From positions 9,528 through 73,527 of the forward strand of contig NZ_JBHSHC010000016.1 in the NCBI RefSeq assembly GCF_042652925.1: a DNA stretch of 64,000 nt. Reading direction: 5' to 3'. Source of the stretch: Effusibacillus consociatus. GTDB taxonomy: Bacteria > Bacillota > Bacilli > Tumebacillales > Effusibacillaceae. Below the pieces are notes generated by a model. It made no database searches. It was given only the letters and a program-made list of their open reading frames with translations, and was not told the origin of the DNA. This document shows, in pieces, positions 51,317 through 59,850 of this stretch (position 1 is its first letter; every line of letters begins with the position of its first letter). The position numbers and the translations under genes were made by a program.

Positions 51317-51787
51317 TTACCAAATCCGGATTGCAAACAAAACAATTTGGAGTAGAACAAGTACCAGTTTGGACAAGGTTCCGAGAATAAATCCGATTAA
51401 CGATGCGAACCCGACTCGAGCAATTTGACCCGCTTTTTGCACCCGAATTAGTTCACCAGCCATGGCTCCGACAACAGGACCCGCCAAGATCCCAAAAGGC
51501 CCCATCACAAACGGCCCGATCAGCATTCCGATTGCGGATCCCCAAATTGCTTGTTTGGAGCCACCCGCTCGTTTAATCCCCAAGACACTTGAAACCCAAT
51601 CGGCCAGAAAGTTCAATGCGATCAGTAAAGCTTGTACCATCCAGAACCAGTACGGGAAGGCAGACCATCCTTCCAACAAGCCGTAAGAAATGATACCTGC
51701 CAAAACGAATAACGCTCCGGGTAATAAGGGGTAAAGCGTAAAAGCTATACCTGCGATAAACAATAAGATCGGTAAAACAAGCGTCAC
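51317..51787 (-). CDS. DUF456 membrane protein
   Basis: A 156-residue protein with about five hydrophobic spans and glycine-rich repeats (AIGMLIGPFVMGPFGILAGP) typical of DUF456. GTG 51787 after GGAGGAATCGCTA. Function unknown; often a single gene. Convergent with yneA. Confidence 0.85.
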   Translation of the reverse strand: MTLVLPILLFIAGIAFTLYPLLPGALFVLAGIISYGLLEGWSAFPYWFWMVQALLIALNFLADWVSSVLGIKRAGGSKQAIWGSAIGMLIGPFVMGPFGILAGPVVGAMAGELIRVQKAGQIARVGFASLIGFILGTLSKLVLVLLQIVLFAIRIW

Positions 51788-51892
51788 TAGCGATTCCTCC
51801 GTAATTTTTCATGTAAAGTAAAAGGCAAAGCCTGTATAATGAATGTATCATATAACAAGAGACTCGACCAAGTTGCCAGGAGGATCCAGATT

Positions 51893-53824
51893 TTGAGGCG
51901 TTTTCGAATTACTTTCATTGTACTAGGTTTTCTGCTGTTTATTGCAAGCATTCTTGTCTCACCTCAAGTATATTCTTATTTTCAACCGGCTACTGGAGAA
52001 GGGCGTTATATTTTATTAAGATTAGAAGACGTTGGACCGGGAGATTTTTATGGAACACCGGAAGGGATAGGGAAGTTAAAAGCGGTATTGGGATACCTAC
52101 AAGAGCAGAATGTTCCCTATCATATTGCAGTTGTACCCCGCTGGAAAAGGTACTCGGAACAGGGAGGGTGGCAGGAAGCAGGGATTGATACCCCAACACC
52201 GGTAACCGCATTGTTTGTTCAAGTTTTACGTGAAGCTCAGTCGCAGGGAGCCATCCTGGGAATGCACGGGTATTCCCATCAATTTGGAGACTCTCCAAGA
52301 GCCGACGGACATCATAATTCCGGTTTTGGAAACGAGTTTAAAGTTCCAGGAGAGAACACTTCGGAAAGTCCAGCTTATGCCGCTGAACGTATTGAGAAAA
52401 GCCTTCGGGCATTTCAACTGAATGGGTTAAAGCCCGCTTTTTGGGAGTCGCCGCATTATAATTCAACACCCGGGCAACAGAAAGTATTTCGTTCTTATAT
52501 GGGGCTAATCTATGAACCGAATAAGCTCCAACTGCGATCATTACGAGATATTGTATATGTACAGGAAGAAAATGACTGGATTCGATCAAGTAATGGATCG
52601 GTTTACATTCCGGCTCCCCTTCGTTACATTTTTAATCAAGAGCGGGTTCAAGAAATTCTGGATAAATTAAAGGATTATGATGGCCTTGCCAGTTTGTATT
52701 ACCATCCGTATCTTGAATTTTCCTACCTGGAACCTGTTATGAAAAACGGAGAGGCAGTTTCACAAAACGGATTACCGTTATATCAATACAAAGCAGGTGA
52801 ATCCTCTCCACTTCATAAGTTGGTCGAAGGAATCAAAACGAGTCATTACCGGTTTGGAACCATTCATGATGTAGTCCCATTTTCTCCTGCTCATAGGGTT
52901 ATGACAGCTTCACACCTCAAAGAAGGATGTTTATTGACTGGGGATGTAAACGGGGATGGTAAGGATGACTGGGTTGGGATCGATACGAATCGCGGACAGG
53001 CAATTGTCACACTTTCCAATTTAGAATGGCCGCGTAACAGGAAAACGGGTGAAGCGAGCAATTGGTTACACAACGAAATGCTTAAGCAAAAAAGTGTCTT
53101 TTTGCTCATGGATTCGAATGGCGACAAGCAGATGGACCTGCTGCAGATTCGCGATCATGAATTGTTATTGTTTAAAAATCAGTCCGGTTCCTTTCGAAAC
53201 GAACCGGAAAATGTCACTCTCCCTACGGAGCTCCAATCTTTACTGAAGGATAAGCAAGGCAAGGATGTAAAATGGGTGTCCGGCTACCAGAAATCCAATC
53301 ATCAATCGCTGCTCGTCAGACTCGAGCTAAAGCAACACAAAGGTCAGACCTTTGTTATCGAAAACCTCTCGCTTGTTTCCAAGGGCGTATTCGAAATCCC
53401 ATCTTCTATTGCCTTGACTTTACAGACTCAAGCATTTCTTGGTGATGTAGACGGAAACGGCTATGCGGATTTAATCTTAATCGATCCGAATACCAAACAG
53501 GTATGGGTGATGAAAGGGCAGGACAGCCAATTTGCAGCACCGGAAATCTGGTATTCTTCCAGTCATGGGGAACGGGCGTCTGCGGCGGACTATAACGGTG
53601 ATGGCAAAACGGATTTGTTATTTTATGATCGCAATGGAATTTGGCAAGTAGTTCATTCTAACGGTTCGAAGTTCGAAAGGATGCCGGCTTCGTTTGGACC
53701 GTGGGCACAAAATGTTAATGGGATGCCGGTATCGGGAGATTGGGACGGCAACGGCAAAGCGGATATTGGGCTGTATGACCCGAATCGCAGTTTTATAGAT
53801 GCAGCGCTGTCCTATCAGGATTGA
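51893..53824 (+). CDS. Membrane-anchored DUF2334 deacetylase-like protein with FG-GAP repeats
   Basis: A 643-residue protein. A short basic start leads into one membrane span (about 6-24), then a DUF2334/polysaccharide-deacetylase-like domain (about 40-350: LRLEDVGPGDFYG, GMHGYSHQFGD, WESPHYNSTPGQ, YYHPYLEF) and four or so FG-GAP/VCBS-like repeats with calcium-type loops (DVNGDGKDDWVGID, DVDGNGYADLILID, DYNGDGKTDLLFYD, DWDGNGKADIGLYD). TTG 51893 is 9 nt from CAGGAGG; ATG 51839 has no site and overlaps a TATAAT box. Likely outside the cell, acting on wall or extracellular polysaccharide. Confidence 0.8.
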   Translation: MRRFRITFIVLGFLLFIASILVSPQVYSYFQPATGEGRYILLRLEDVGPGDFYGTPEGIGKLKAVLGYLQEQNVPYHIAVVPRWKRYSEQGGWQEAGIDTPTPVTALFVQVLREAQSQGAILGMHGYSHQFGDSPRADGHHNSGFGNEFKVPGENTSESPAYAAERIEKSLRAFQLNGLKPAFWESPHYNSTPGQQKVFRSYMGLIYEPNKLQLRSLRDIVYVQEENDWIRSSNGSVYIPAPLRYIFNQERVQEILDKLKDYDGLASLYYHPYLEFSYLEPVMKNGEAVSQNGLPLYQYKAGESSPLHKLVEGIKTSHYRFGTIHDVVPFSPAHRVMTASHLKEGCLLTGDVNGDGKDDWVGIDTNRGQAIVTLSNLEWPRNRKTGEASNWLHNEMLKQKSVFLLMDSNGDKQMDLLQIRDHELLLFKNQSGSFRNEPENVTLPTELQSLLKDKQGKDVKWVSGYQKSNHQSLLVRLELKQHKGQTFVIENLSLVSKGVFEIPSSIALTLQTQAFLGDVDGNGYADLILIDPNTKQVWVMKGQDSQFAAPEIWYSSSHGERASAADYNGDGKTDLLFYDRNGIWQVVHSNGSKFERMPASFGPWAQNVNGMPVSGDWDGNGKADIGLYDPNRSFIDAALSYQD

Positions 53825-53869
53825 ATTTGTAACGATTTTCCGTTAGATTCCAAGATAGAGGTGAAAATT

Positions 53870-54385
53870 ATGTCAGTTGAAGAACATCGGAAAGAAGCTC
53901 CAAAAACAGTAACTTGTATGGTCATCACCGTGAGTGATACGAGAACTGAAGAGACCGACAAAAGCGGCCAACTCATGATGCAGCTTTTGAAAGAAAACGG
54001 ATATCAAGTGGCAGATTATCGTATCGTAAAAGACGAGTACGACTCAATTCGAAGCTTGATTTCGGAAGGAGCAGCGTCTCCGGACATTGAGGCGATCCTG
54101 CTGAATGGGGGTACCGGAATTACTGATCGGGATACCACATACGAAGCGGTCGATTCGATGCTGGAAAAGAAGATGCCCGGTTTTGGGGAAATTTTTCGTT
54201 ATTTAAGCTTCACGGAAGATATCGGTCCGGCAGCAATTCTTAGTCGTGCGATTGCCGGGGTATGCCAAGGAACCGCAGTTTTCTCAATGCCCGGATCCTC
54301 AGGAGCTGTGAAGTTGGCGATGACAAGAATCATCATTCCTGAGCTCGCACATGTCATGCGAGAGATTTACAAAGACAAGAAATAA
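53870..54385 (+). CDS. moaB: Molybdenum cofactor biosynthesis protein MoaB
   Basis: A 171-residue MoaB/MogA-type adenylyltransferase, with VITVSDTRTEETDKSG, LNGGTGITDRD and SMPGSSGAVKLAM. Works on molybdopterin. ATG 53870 is 7 nt from AGAGGTGA. No other moa gene is near. The ecsC gene starts at its stop. Confidence 0.9.
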   Translation: MSVEEHRKEAPKTVTCMVITVSDTRTEETDKSGQLMMQLLKENGYQVADYRIVKDEYDSIRSLISEGAASPDIEAILLNGGTGITDRDTTYEAVDSMLEKKMPGFGEIFRYLSFTEDIGPAAILSRAIAGVCQGTAVFSMPGSSGAVKLAMTRIIIPELAHVMREIYKDKK

Positions 54386-55137
54386 TGAATTACGAAGAAA
54401 AGGTCCGTTCTGAACTGGTCAAATGGGAATCGGAAATGATGCAGGAAGCATGGGTGCTGCAGCGATGGTCGCGAAAGCTCCAACAACGGGTGGACAAATT
54501 GATTCCCGAGAAAGTTCATCAGACGTTATCGAAAGCAATGGAGATAGCGGTGAAGAGCGTTTTGTCCGGTATCGATATGCTTCCTTTCTCCGAAACAAAG
54601 TTGGCGGAGTACCGCAGTCTTACACTTGTGGAACAAGACGTGTATTGTGGCGACTTACTCTCGAAATACAAGAAAATAGCCGCTGCTGAAGGTGTCGGAA
54701 CTGGAGTTGGCGGTATTCTTTTGGCTGCCGTAGATTATCCGGCGCTTCTTGCCATAAAACTCAAGTTCTTATCCGAGACAGCGCAAATCTATGGATTTGA
54801 TATCCGGGAATACTCTGAACGAGTTTTCCTGTTAAAGGTGTTTCAGTTGGCGTATTCCGGGGATGCAAGCAGGAAAAGAGTCTTCGAACAGGTCAAATAT
54901 TGGAATGGAAAGACAGGTTTTCCAACAGAAGACGCCAGTTTGGAGGAAGCCGTGAGTTGGCGGGAGTTTTACACGGAATACAGAGAATCGATCGAATTTA
55001 AAAAAATCCTTTCGTTCATCCCAATCGTAGGAGCTGCGTTTAGCGGTTGGGCAAATTATTCGCTCCTCGACGAACTTGGAAGCTGTGCCAAAAACGCATA
55101 CCGAATGCGGTTGCTTAACAAGAGGGCGACTAGATGA
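54385..55137 (+). CDS. EcsC family protein
   Basis: A 250-residue EcsC-domain protein. The hydrophobic, glycine-rich part (AAEGVGTGVGGILLAAVDYPALL) and the C-terminal SFIPIVGAAFSGWANYSLL match the family, linked to ABC transporter EcsAB in Bacillus. No ecsAB here. The ATG shares a base with the moaB stop (TAATG). Confidence 0.85.
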   Translation: MNYEEKVRSELVKWESEMMQEAWVLQRWSRKLQQRVDKLIPEKVHQTLSKAMEIAVKSVLSGIDMLPFSETKLAEYRSLTLVEQDVYCGDLLSKYKKIAAAEGVGTGVGGILLAAVDYPALLAIKLKFLSETAQIYGFDIREYSERVFLLKVFQLAYSGDASRKRVFEQVKYWNGKTGFPTEDASLEEAVSWREFYTEYRESIEFKKILSFIPIVGAAFSGWANYSLLDELGSCAKNAYRMRLLNKRATR

Positions 55138-55184
55138 AATAAGACATCCAAACGAATAATCTCATACGAAAAAGCCCGCAAACA

Positions 55185-55221
55185 AAAAGCCTGCCCCAAT
55201 CACTGTTGGGGCGGGCTTTTT
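55185..55221. terminator. Bidirectional terminator ecsC/acyl-CoA ligase
   Basis: AAAAGCCTGCCCCAA pairs with TTGGGGCGGGCTTTTT. It separates the convergent genes. Confidence 0.85.
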
Positions 55222-55244
55222 GTTTAGTTGTGAAAAATTCTTTT

Positions 55245-56948
55245 TTAAGAAGCTGTTGGTGGAGAATCGGGGACAGTTGGCATCCGATTCGCTTCTTCTT
55301 CTTGCAGAGCCCTTTTTAATACTTTTCCGACCATGGTTTTCGGCAGTTCCTTGCGGAATTCATACAACCGGGGAACTTTATAGGCTGCCAGTCTTTCCCG
55401 ACAGAATTTGTCCAGTTCAGCTTCGGTCACTGTTTGACCTTCTTTAAGGACGATAAAAGCTTTGACAGTCTCACCTCGGTAGGGATCCGGCACTCCGATC
55501 ACTGCAGCTTCCAGCATCGCCGGGTGTTCGAACAGGACTTCTTCGACTTCCCGCGGATAAATGTTAAATCCGCCAGCAATGATCATATGTTTCTTGCGGT
55601 CTACAATATAAAAATATCCTTTCTCATCCATTGTGGCGATATCACCTGTGAAGAGCCAGCCATCCTTCAAGGTTTCCGCAGTTTCCTCCGGGCGGTTCCA
55701 ATACCCCTTCATAATTTGCGGTCCTTTAACGATCAGCTCACCGGCTTTTCCCGGTTCAACTTCTTCTAACGTAGCGGGATCGACAACTTTGGCAATCGTA
55801 TCCGGCCATGGAAGACCGATCGATCCGTTTATACGGTGTCCCCAGATTGGATTGGCGTGGGTAACCGGAGAAGCTTCTGTCAATCCGTAACCTTCTACAA
55901 GCTTGCCGCCAGTGATCGCTTCAAAACGTTCCTGAACCTCAAGCGGAAGAGGTGCCGAGCCGCTGATACAAGCTTTAATGGAAGACAGATCGTATTTTTC
56001 GAGATCCGGATGGTTCAGCAGGGCGATGTACATGGTTGGAGCTCCCGGAAAGAGTGTCGGCTTTTCTTTTTGGATTGTGGCCAACACGTCCCCCGGTTGG
56101 AACCTTGGAAGCAAGATCATCTTGGAAGCTGTCATAACGGCAAGGTTCATCCCAACAGTCATCCCGTATACATGAAAGAAGGGAAGAACACAAAGCACGC
56201 TTTCCTCTCCTGGCTTGCATTTGTACATCCAGTGCTTCGCCTGGCAGGTGTTGGCGATTAGATTCTCGTGTGTCAGCATAACTCCTTTTGATAAACCGGT
56301 GGTGCCGCCCGTATATTGCAGGAGGGCCAGATCCTCTTGTGGATTGATCTCCGTGGAAACGGGAGTTGTTGGTGAGCTGGAGAGTAATCGTTTAAATGAC
56401 AAAACTTTGTCACTGTAAGGAACTGCTACAAAGAGTCCCTCTTTTTTCACTTTTATCGGATACAAAAGATTTTTCGGGAACGGCAGATAATCCTTAATAC
56501 TGGTTACGATAATCGTTTCTAACGATGTTCCCTCACTGGCATTCGCTACTTTGGGATACACCAAATCCAAACACACGAGGATCCGAATTCCTGAATCGGT
56601 TACCTGGTGATGGATTTCCCGTTCCATATATAACGGATTGAATTGGACTACTACAGCACCTGTAAAAAGGGCCCCATAATAGGCGATAATGTTCTGCGGG
56701 CAATTGGGGAGCATGATGCCGACCCGGTCGCCTTTTTTGATCCCGAGTGCTTGCAAGCCGTTCGCAAATCGATAGGCTTCTTCCAGTACTTTTTTGTAAG
56801 AAAGCGTTTTCCCCATGAACGAAACAGCAGTGTGGTTCGGATATTCCCGTGCAGATTGTTCGAGTAAGCCACTTAAAGGCTGCTTTGGATAATTTATGGT
56901 CTGGGGAACTTCCTGAGGATACATAGTTACCCATGGTGTGTCTGGCAT
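55245..56948 (-). CDS. lcfB: Long-chain fatty acid-CoA ligase
   Basis: A 567-residue adenylate-forming enzyme: P-loop YTGGTTGLSKGVML, A5 EGYGLTEASP, A7 GWLFTGDIATMDEKGYFYIVD and the C-terminal Lys in KTMVGKVLKR. Activates fatty acids for beta-oxidation. ATG 56948. The promoter carries a TetR-type palindrome. The lcfB name is by family. Confidence 0.85.
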   Translation of the reverse strand: MPDTPWVTMYPQEVPQTINYPKQPLSGLLEQSAREYPNHTAVSFMGKTLSYKKVLEEAYRFANGLQALGIKKGDRVGIMLPNCPQNIIAYYGALFTGAVVVQFNPLYMEREIHHQVTDSGIRILVCLDLVYPKVANASEGTSLETIIVTSIKDYLPFPKNLLYPIKVKKEGLFVAVPYSDKVLSFKRLLSSSPTTPVSTEINPQEDLALLQYTGGTTGLSKGVMLTHENLIANTCQAKHWMYKCKPGEESVLCVLPFFHVYGMTVGMNLAVMTASKMILLPRFQPGDVLATIQKEKPTLFPGAPTMYIALLNHPDLEKYDLSSIKACISGSAPLPLEVQERFEAITGGKLVEGYGLTEASPVTHANPIWGHRINGSIGLPWPDTIAKVVDPATLEEVEPGKAGELIVKGPQIMKGYWNRPEETAETLKDGWLFTGDIATMDEKGYFYIVDRKKHMIIAGGFNIYPREVEEVLFEHPAMLEAAVIGVPDPYRGETVKAFIVLKEGQTVTEAELDKFCRERLAAYKVPRLYEFRKELPKTMVGKVLKRALQEEEANRMPTVPDSPPTAS

Positions 56949-56983
56949 GTGAATCCCTCTCTCCCTATCATTCTATCAATGAA

Positions 56984-57013
56984 ATCGTAGCACAATACCG
57001 ACTAGTCAGTCAA
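56984..57013 (-). promoter_or_regulatory. Acyl-CoA ligase promoter with palindromic operator
   Basis: On the minus strand TTGACT (57013-57008) and TACGAT (56989-56984), 18-nt spacer. The spacer holds ACCGACTAGTCAGT (56997-57010 on the plus strand), a palindrome with one mismatch, of the kind bound by TetR/FadR-type fatty-acid regulators. Confidence 0.6.
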
Positions 57014-57162
57014 TTGTCGTATTTGGACGAATTTACGCATTATTTTATTGGTTTATTTTATGAAAAAACCATAAAGTTTAGAATGGAACGCAGTTTTTTA
57101 GCAGGATTTTCAATTGTTTTACCGAATATATCTTTATCTTTTATATGAAAGGGTGTATATAG

Positions 57163-57435
57163 TTGAACAAAACCGATCTGATCGCAATCGTTGCGGAGAA
57201 AGCTGCTCTGAAAAAAGTGGAGGCTGAAAAAGCTGTGAATGCAATCCTGGATTCAATTGGAGAAGCATTGAAAAATGGGGAGAAGGTTCAGTTAATCGGA
57301 TTTGGAACGTTTGAAACCCGTCAACGTTCTGCTCGTACTGGCCGCAACCCGCAAACAGGAAAGGAAATCACGATTCCTGCTACGAATGTTCCGGCGTTCA
57401 AACCTGGCAGCGGCTTGAAAGATCTCCTCAAGTAA
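57163..57435 (+). CDS. hup: Nucleoid protein HU
   Basis: A 90-residue HU with the DNA-binding arm (GFGTFETRQRSARTGRNPQTG) and the fixed end of the family. TTG 57163 after GAAAGGGTG. Monocistronic, with a terminator after. Confidence 0.95.
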   Translation: MNKTDLIAIVAEKAALKKVEAEKAVNAILDSIGEALKNGEKVQLIGFGTFETRQRSARTGRNPQTGKEITIPATNVPAFKPGSGLKDLLK

Positions 57436-57462
57436 CATACAAATTCGGCAATACATACTTCA

Positions 57463-57490
57463 GCGCACTCCTGACGGGGTGCGTTTTTTA
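57463..57490 (+). terminator. Terminator of HU gene
   Basis: CGCACTCC pairs with GGGGTGCG with a short loop, then six T. Confidence 0.8.
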
Positions 57491-57571
57491 CTGGTGGTCA
57501 AGACAACGGCATAGGAATTTCTTTCCGTGGGACAATGTATAGAGGAGCCATTCGGATAAGGAATGATTGAT

Positions 57572-58507
57572 ATGTTAATTTATGATTCTTTATCTCAAAA
57601 AATTCGAACCGTCGATTCTTGGGTCCCACTTGGGGAGAATGAGACTGCGTGGATTCACGTAACAGGTGAACAACCCAAAACCCTTTTGCCCTTTCTGAAG
57701 AACTGGGTTCATCCTCATCCGCTTGTAATAGAAAATTTTTCAGAGAGGAATTATAGACCGAAGATTCATTTATTCAAGGATCACGCTTTTATGACTTTTT
57801 TGGGCATCCGGAATCTCTATGACCTGGTCGAATTCAGCATTCTCGTCGGAAAAAATTTCGTAATTACTGCCTTAAGGGAGCCATTGCCGTTTATTGAAAA
57901 CGTTCGAAGGAACTTTCAGGATCAACCTGAAAATATGCGCCACACAGGGCACATCTTGTATCATTTACTGGATGAACTGGGGGAGAATCACCTCTATTCA
58001 GTTGACCGCATTGTAGAGGAGATCCAGAAAGTGGAGAGGGAAGTCTTTGATAATCCGTTTTCAAATGATATAGGGCATCAGATCTTTGAGTGGCGGAATC
58101 AAATTCATGAATTAAGACGGTGTGTGGAGGAGGAACTTGAAGTCATTCGACGGTTGAGAAGTTCCGAGCTTCCTTACGTTGACGAAGAATCAGGTTTTTA
58201 TTTTCAGGATTTGGAGGACGACTTTAACAGAGTCTTGAATGCTTTTGATGCTTTTAAAGAACAAATGCGTGGGGTAATTGATCTGCAAACCTCGCTGAAA
58301 GCGGATCACATGAATTCAATCATGAAGACATTGACGCTCGTAAGTGTCGTATTTATCCCGATCACTTTCTTGGCGGGGATCTATGGAATGAATTTTGAAT
58401 ACATGCCGGAACTCAAGTGGAGGTATGGGTATTTAGGATTATGGCTGATCGTTCTGACGATCGCTTTGTCAATCATCACCTATTTTAGAAAACGGAGATG
58501 GTGGTGA
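57572..58507 (+). CDS. corA: CorA-family Mg2+/Co2+ channel
   Basis: A 311-residue channel protein, with a large cytoplasmic domain and two C-terminal spans separated by the selectivity motif YGMNFE. ATG 57572 is 9 nt from AAGGA; ATG 57563 abuts it. Ends with a basic tail FRKRRWW. Monocistronic. Confidence 0.9.
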   Translation: MLIYDSLSQKIRTVDSWVPLGENETAWIHVTGEQPKTLLPFLKNWVHPHPLVIENFSERNYRPKIHLFKDHAFMTFLGIRNLYDLVEFSILVGKNFVITALREPLPFIENVRRNFQDQPENMRHTGHILYHLLDELGENHLYSVDRIVEEIQKVEREVFDNPFSNDIGHQIFEWRNQIHELRRCVEEELEVIRRLRSSELPYVDEESGFYFQDLEDDFNRVLNAFDAFKEQMRGVIDLQTSLKADHMNSIMKTLTLVSVVFIPITFLAGIYGMNFEYMPELKWRYGYLGLWLIVLTIALSIITYFRKRRWW

Positions 58508-58539
58508 CATAATATATTTACGGTAAAGGAGGTGAAGGC

Positions 58540-58716
58540 ATGACATCTAAGGATAAAATTCGAACATGTTTGCAGCAGTGTGAAGGAATTTATGCAGACC
58601 TTCAATCTGCCATGGACCAAGCACACGACGGGATGGCAAAACAGCGTTTGGAAAGCGCGATGACCAACATGGAAGCATGTATCAATGATTGCCGAAGCGC
58701 TCTCGATAATGTATAA
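58540..58716 (+). CDS. Small twin-CX3C protein (58 aa)
   Basis: ATG 58540 after AAAGGAGGTG. CLQQC and CINDC, two CX3C pairs, lie about 35 residues apart, with two predicted helices between; the pattern is that of a disulfide- or metal-pinned helical hairpin. No family recognised. Good ribosome site, no membrane span. Confidence 0.65.
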   Translation: MTSKDKIRTCLQQCEGIYADLQSAMDQAHDGMAKQRLESAMTNMEACINDCRSALDNV

Positions 58717-58753
58717 ACCGCAACCAGTCCATTTGTGACAAGGGGGATGACAG

Positions 58754-58882
58754 ATGAAAGAGGACACAAAACGAATTCCCAAAACGGAGGATTCCAGTCG
58801 TTTGACCACCAGATCGCGGACCAACAAAGAAAATGAGTCACGGACAAGAAGCGATCCGGAGAAAGGTCCCGAAAATAAATAA
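58754..58882 (+). CDS. Small hydrophilic protein (42 aa)
   Basis: ATG 58754 after AAGGGGGATGACAG. The product starts MKEDTKRIPKTEDSSRL and is rich in Arg, Lys, Glu, Ser and Thr, with no hydrophobic core. No family recognised; probably disordered. A terminator follows. Confidence 0.5.
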   Translation: MKEDTKRIPKTEDSSRLTTRSRTNKENESRTRSDPEKGPENK

Positions 58883-58895
58883 AAGTTGAAAGCGG

Positions 58896-58926
58896 AAAAG
58901 CCAAGCAGCAGATGCATGGCTTTTTC
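58896..58926. terminator. Terminator after the small genes
   Basis: AAAAGCCA pairs with TGGCTTTTT over a 13-nt loop. It also stands downstream of the MocR stump on the minus strand. Confidence 0.7.
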
Positions 58927-58939
58927 TCTTTGCGTTTTG

Positions 58940-59038
58940 TTATTCCCCATTTTCAATCTTGTCCTTGATATATTGTTTAATCTGGGTATAAAGCGGTATT
59001 GGAGATGATTTGTCAGGTTTCCATTCGAGATCAAACAT
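58940..59038 (-). pseudogene. N-terminal stump of a GntR/MocR-type regulator
   Basis: ATG 59038 after GGGAGGATCAG. The 32 residues (MFDLEWKPDKSSPIPLYTQI then KQYIKDKIENGE) match the start of MocR regulators, whose DNA-binding domain begins PLYxQI. A TAA follows at 58940, and none of the rest of the 450-500-residue protein is nearby. Divergent from the LysE-type gene, the usual partner, so the regulator appears to have been deleted. Confidence 0.75.
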
Positions 59039-59179
59039 TCTGATCCTCCCACAAACTGCATTCTCTTACATTCATGTTACTACTTGGTTGGGTTTGAATC
59101 CATCCAAATGGTTGGAGAAACCGGTTGATTTTTTAAGTACGATTGTAGTTAAACGCCGGTTCGGTTGGGAGGAGATCAT

Positions 59180-59827
59180 TTGATTCAGGCTTTCATCCAT
59201 GGGTTGATTCTGGCTCTAGGGCTTATTCTTCCGTTGGGGATACAGAATGTATTTGTATTTAATCAGGGAGCGCTGCAAAAACGTTTCATCAACGCCCTGC
59301 CGGTTGTAATAACGGCATCATTATGCGACAGTCGTATTGAGTTCTTTTTGGGTGAAAACGGGATTGCTTGCCGCACACTTTTGATTTCATTGGCCGTTTT
59401 AGGGGTATCCGTAGGGATCGTATTTTTGCTTTATATGGGGTGGACTACTTGGAAAAGCACTCCCGCCGCGATGGAGAAAGCGGACACTGACAATGATAAA
59501 GAGGGGACCCGGGAGGCAGTTCAGGGGTTTACTCCCTGGAAGCAAATTGCGTTTGCTGCCTCCGTGTCACTACTGAATCCCCACGCAATCTTGGATACGA
59601 TTGGAGTCATCGGGACCAGTTCGCTTAACTACAGCGGTACAGAGAAGGTAATTTTTGCACTTTCATCTATCTTGCTGTCGTGGATCTGGTTCATTGGATT
59701 GGCTACAGCAGGGCGAATCACAGGCCAATTCGATCCGTCCGGAAAGCTCGTTGGGATCCTGAATAGGGTTTCCGCGTTGGTTATGTGGGGATCCGCCTTG
59801 TATCTCTTTTATACGTTACTATTGTAA
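59180..59827 (+). CDS. LysE/ArgO-type amino acid exporter with rearranged TM2-TM3 region
   Basis: A 215-residue LysE-superfamily exporter, TTG 59180 after GGGAGGAG. The start (ILALGLILPLGIQNVFVFNQ) and the end are normal. After SLCD the chain reads SRIEFFLGENGIACR, which is not family-like, then TLLISLAVLGVSV and GIVFLLYMGW with a stretch missing. Swapping 59329-59373 (45 bp) with 59374-59411 (38 bp) restores the expected sequence (VVLSSFWVKTGLLA) in frame. The protein may be inactive, or the assembly wrong. Confidence 0.75.
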   Translation: MIQAFIHGLILALGLILPLGIQNVFVFNQGALQKRFINALPVVITASLCDSRIEFFLGENGIACRTLLISLAVLGVSVGIVFLLYMGWTTWKSTPAAMEKADTDNDKEGTREAVQGFTPWKQIAFAASVSLLNPHAILDTIGVIGTSSLNYSGTEKVIFALSSILLSWIWFIGLATAGRITGQFDPSGKLVGILNRVSALVMWGSALYLFYTLLL

Positions 59828-59850
59828 CTGCAAACGGGGGGTTCAACCCG

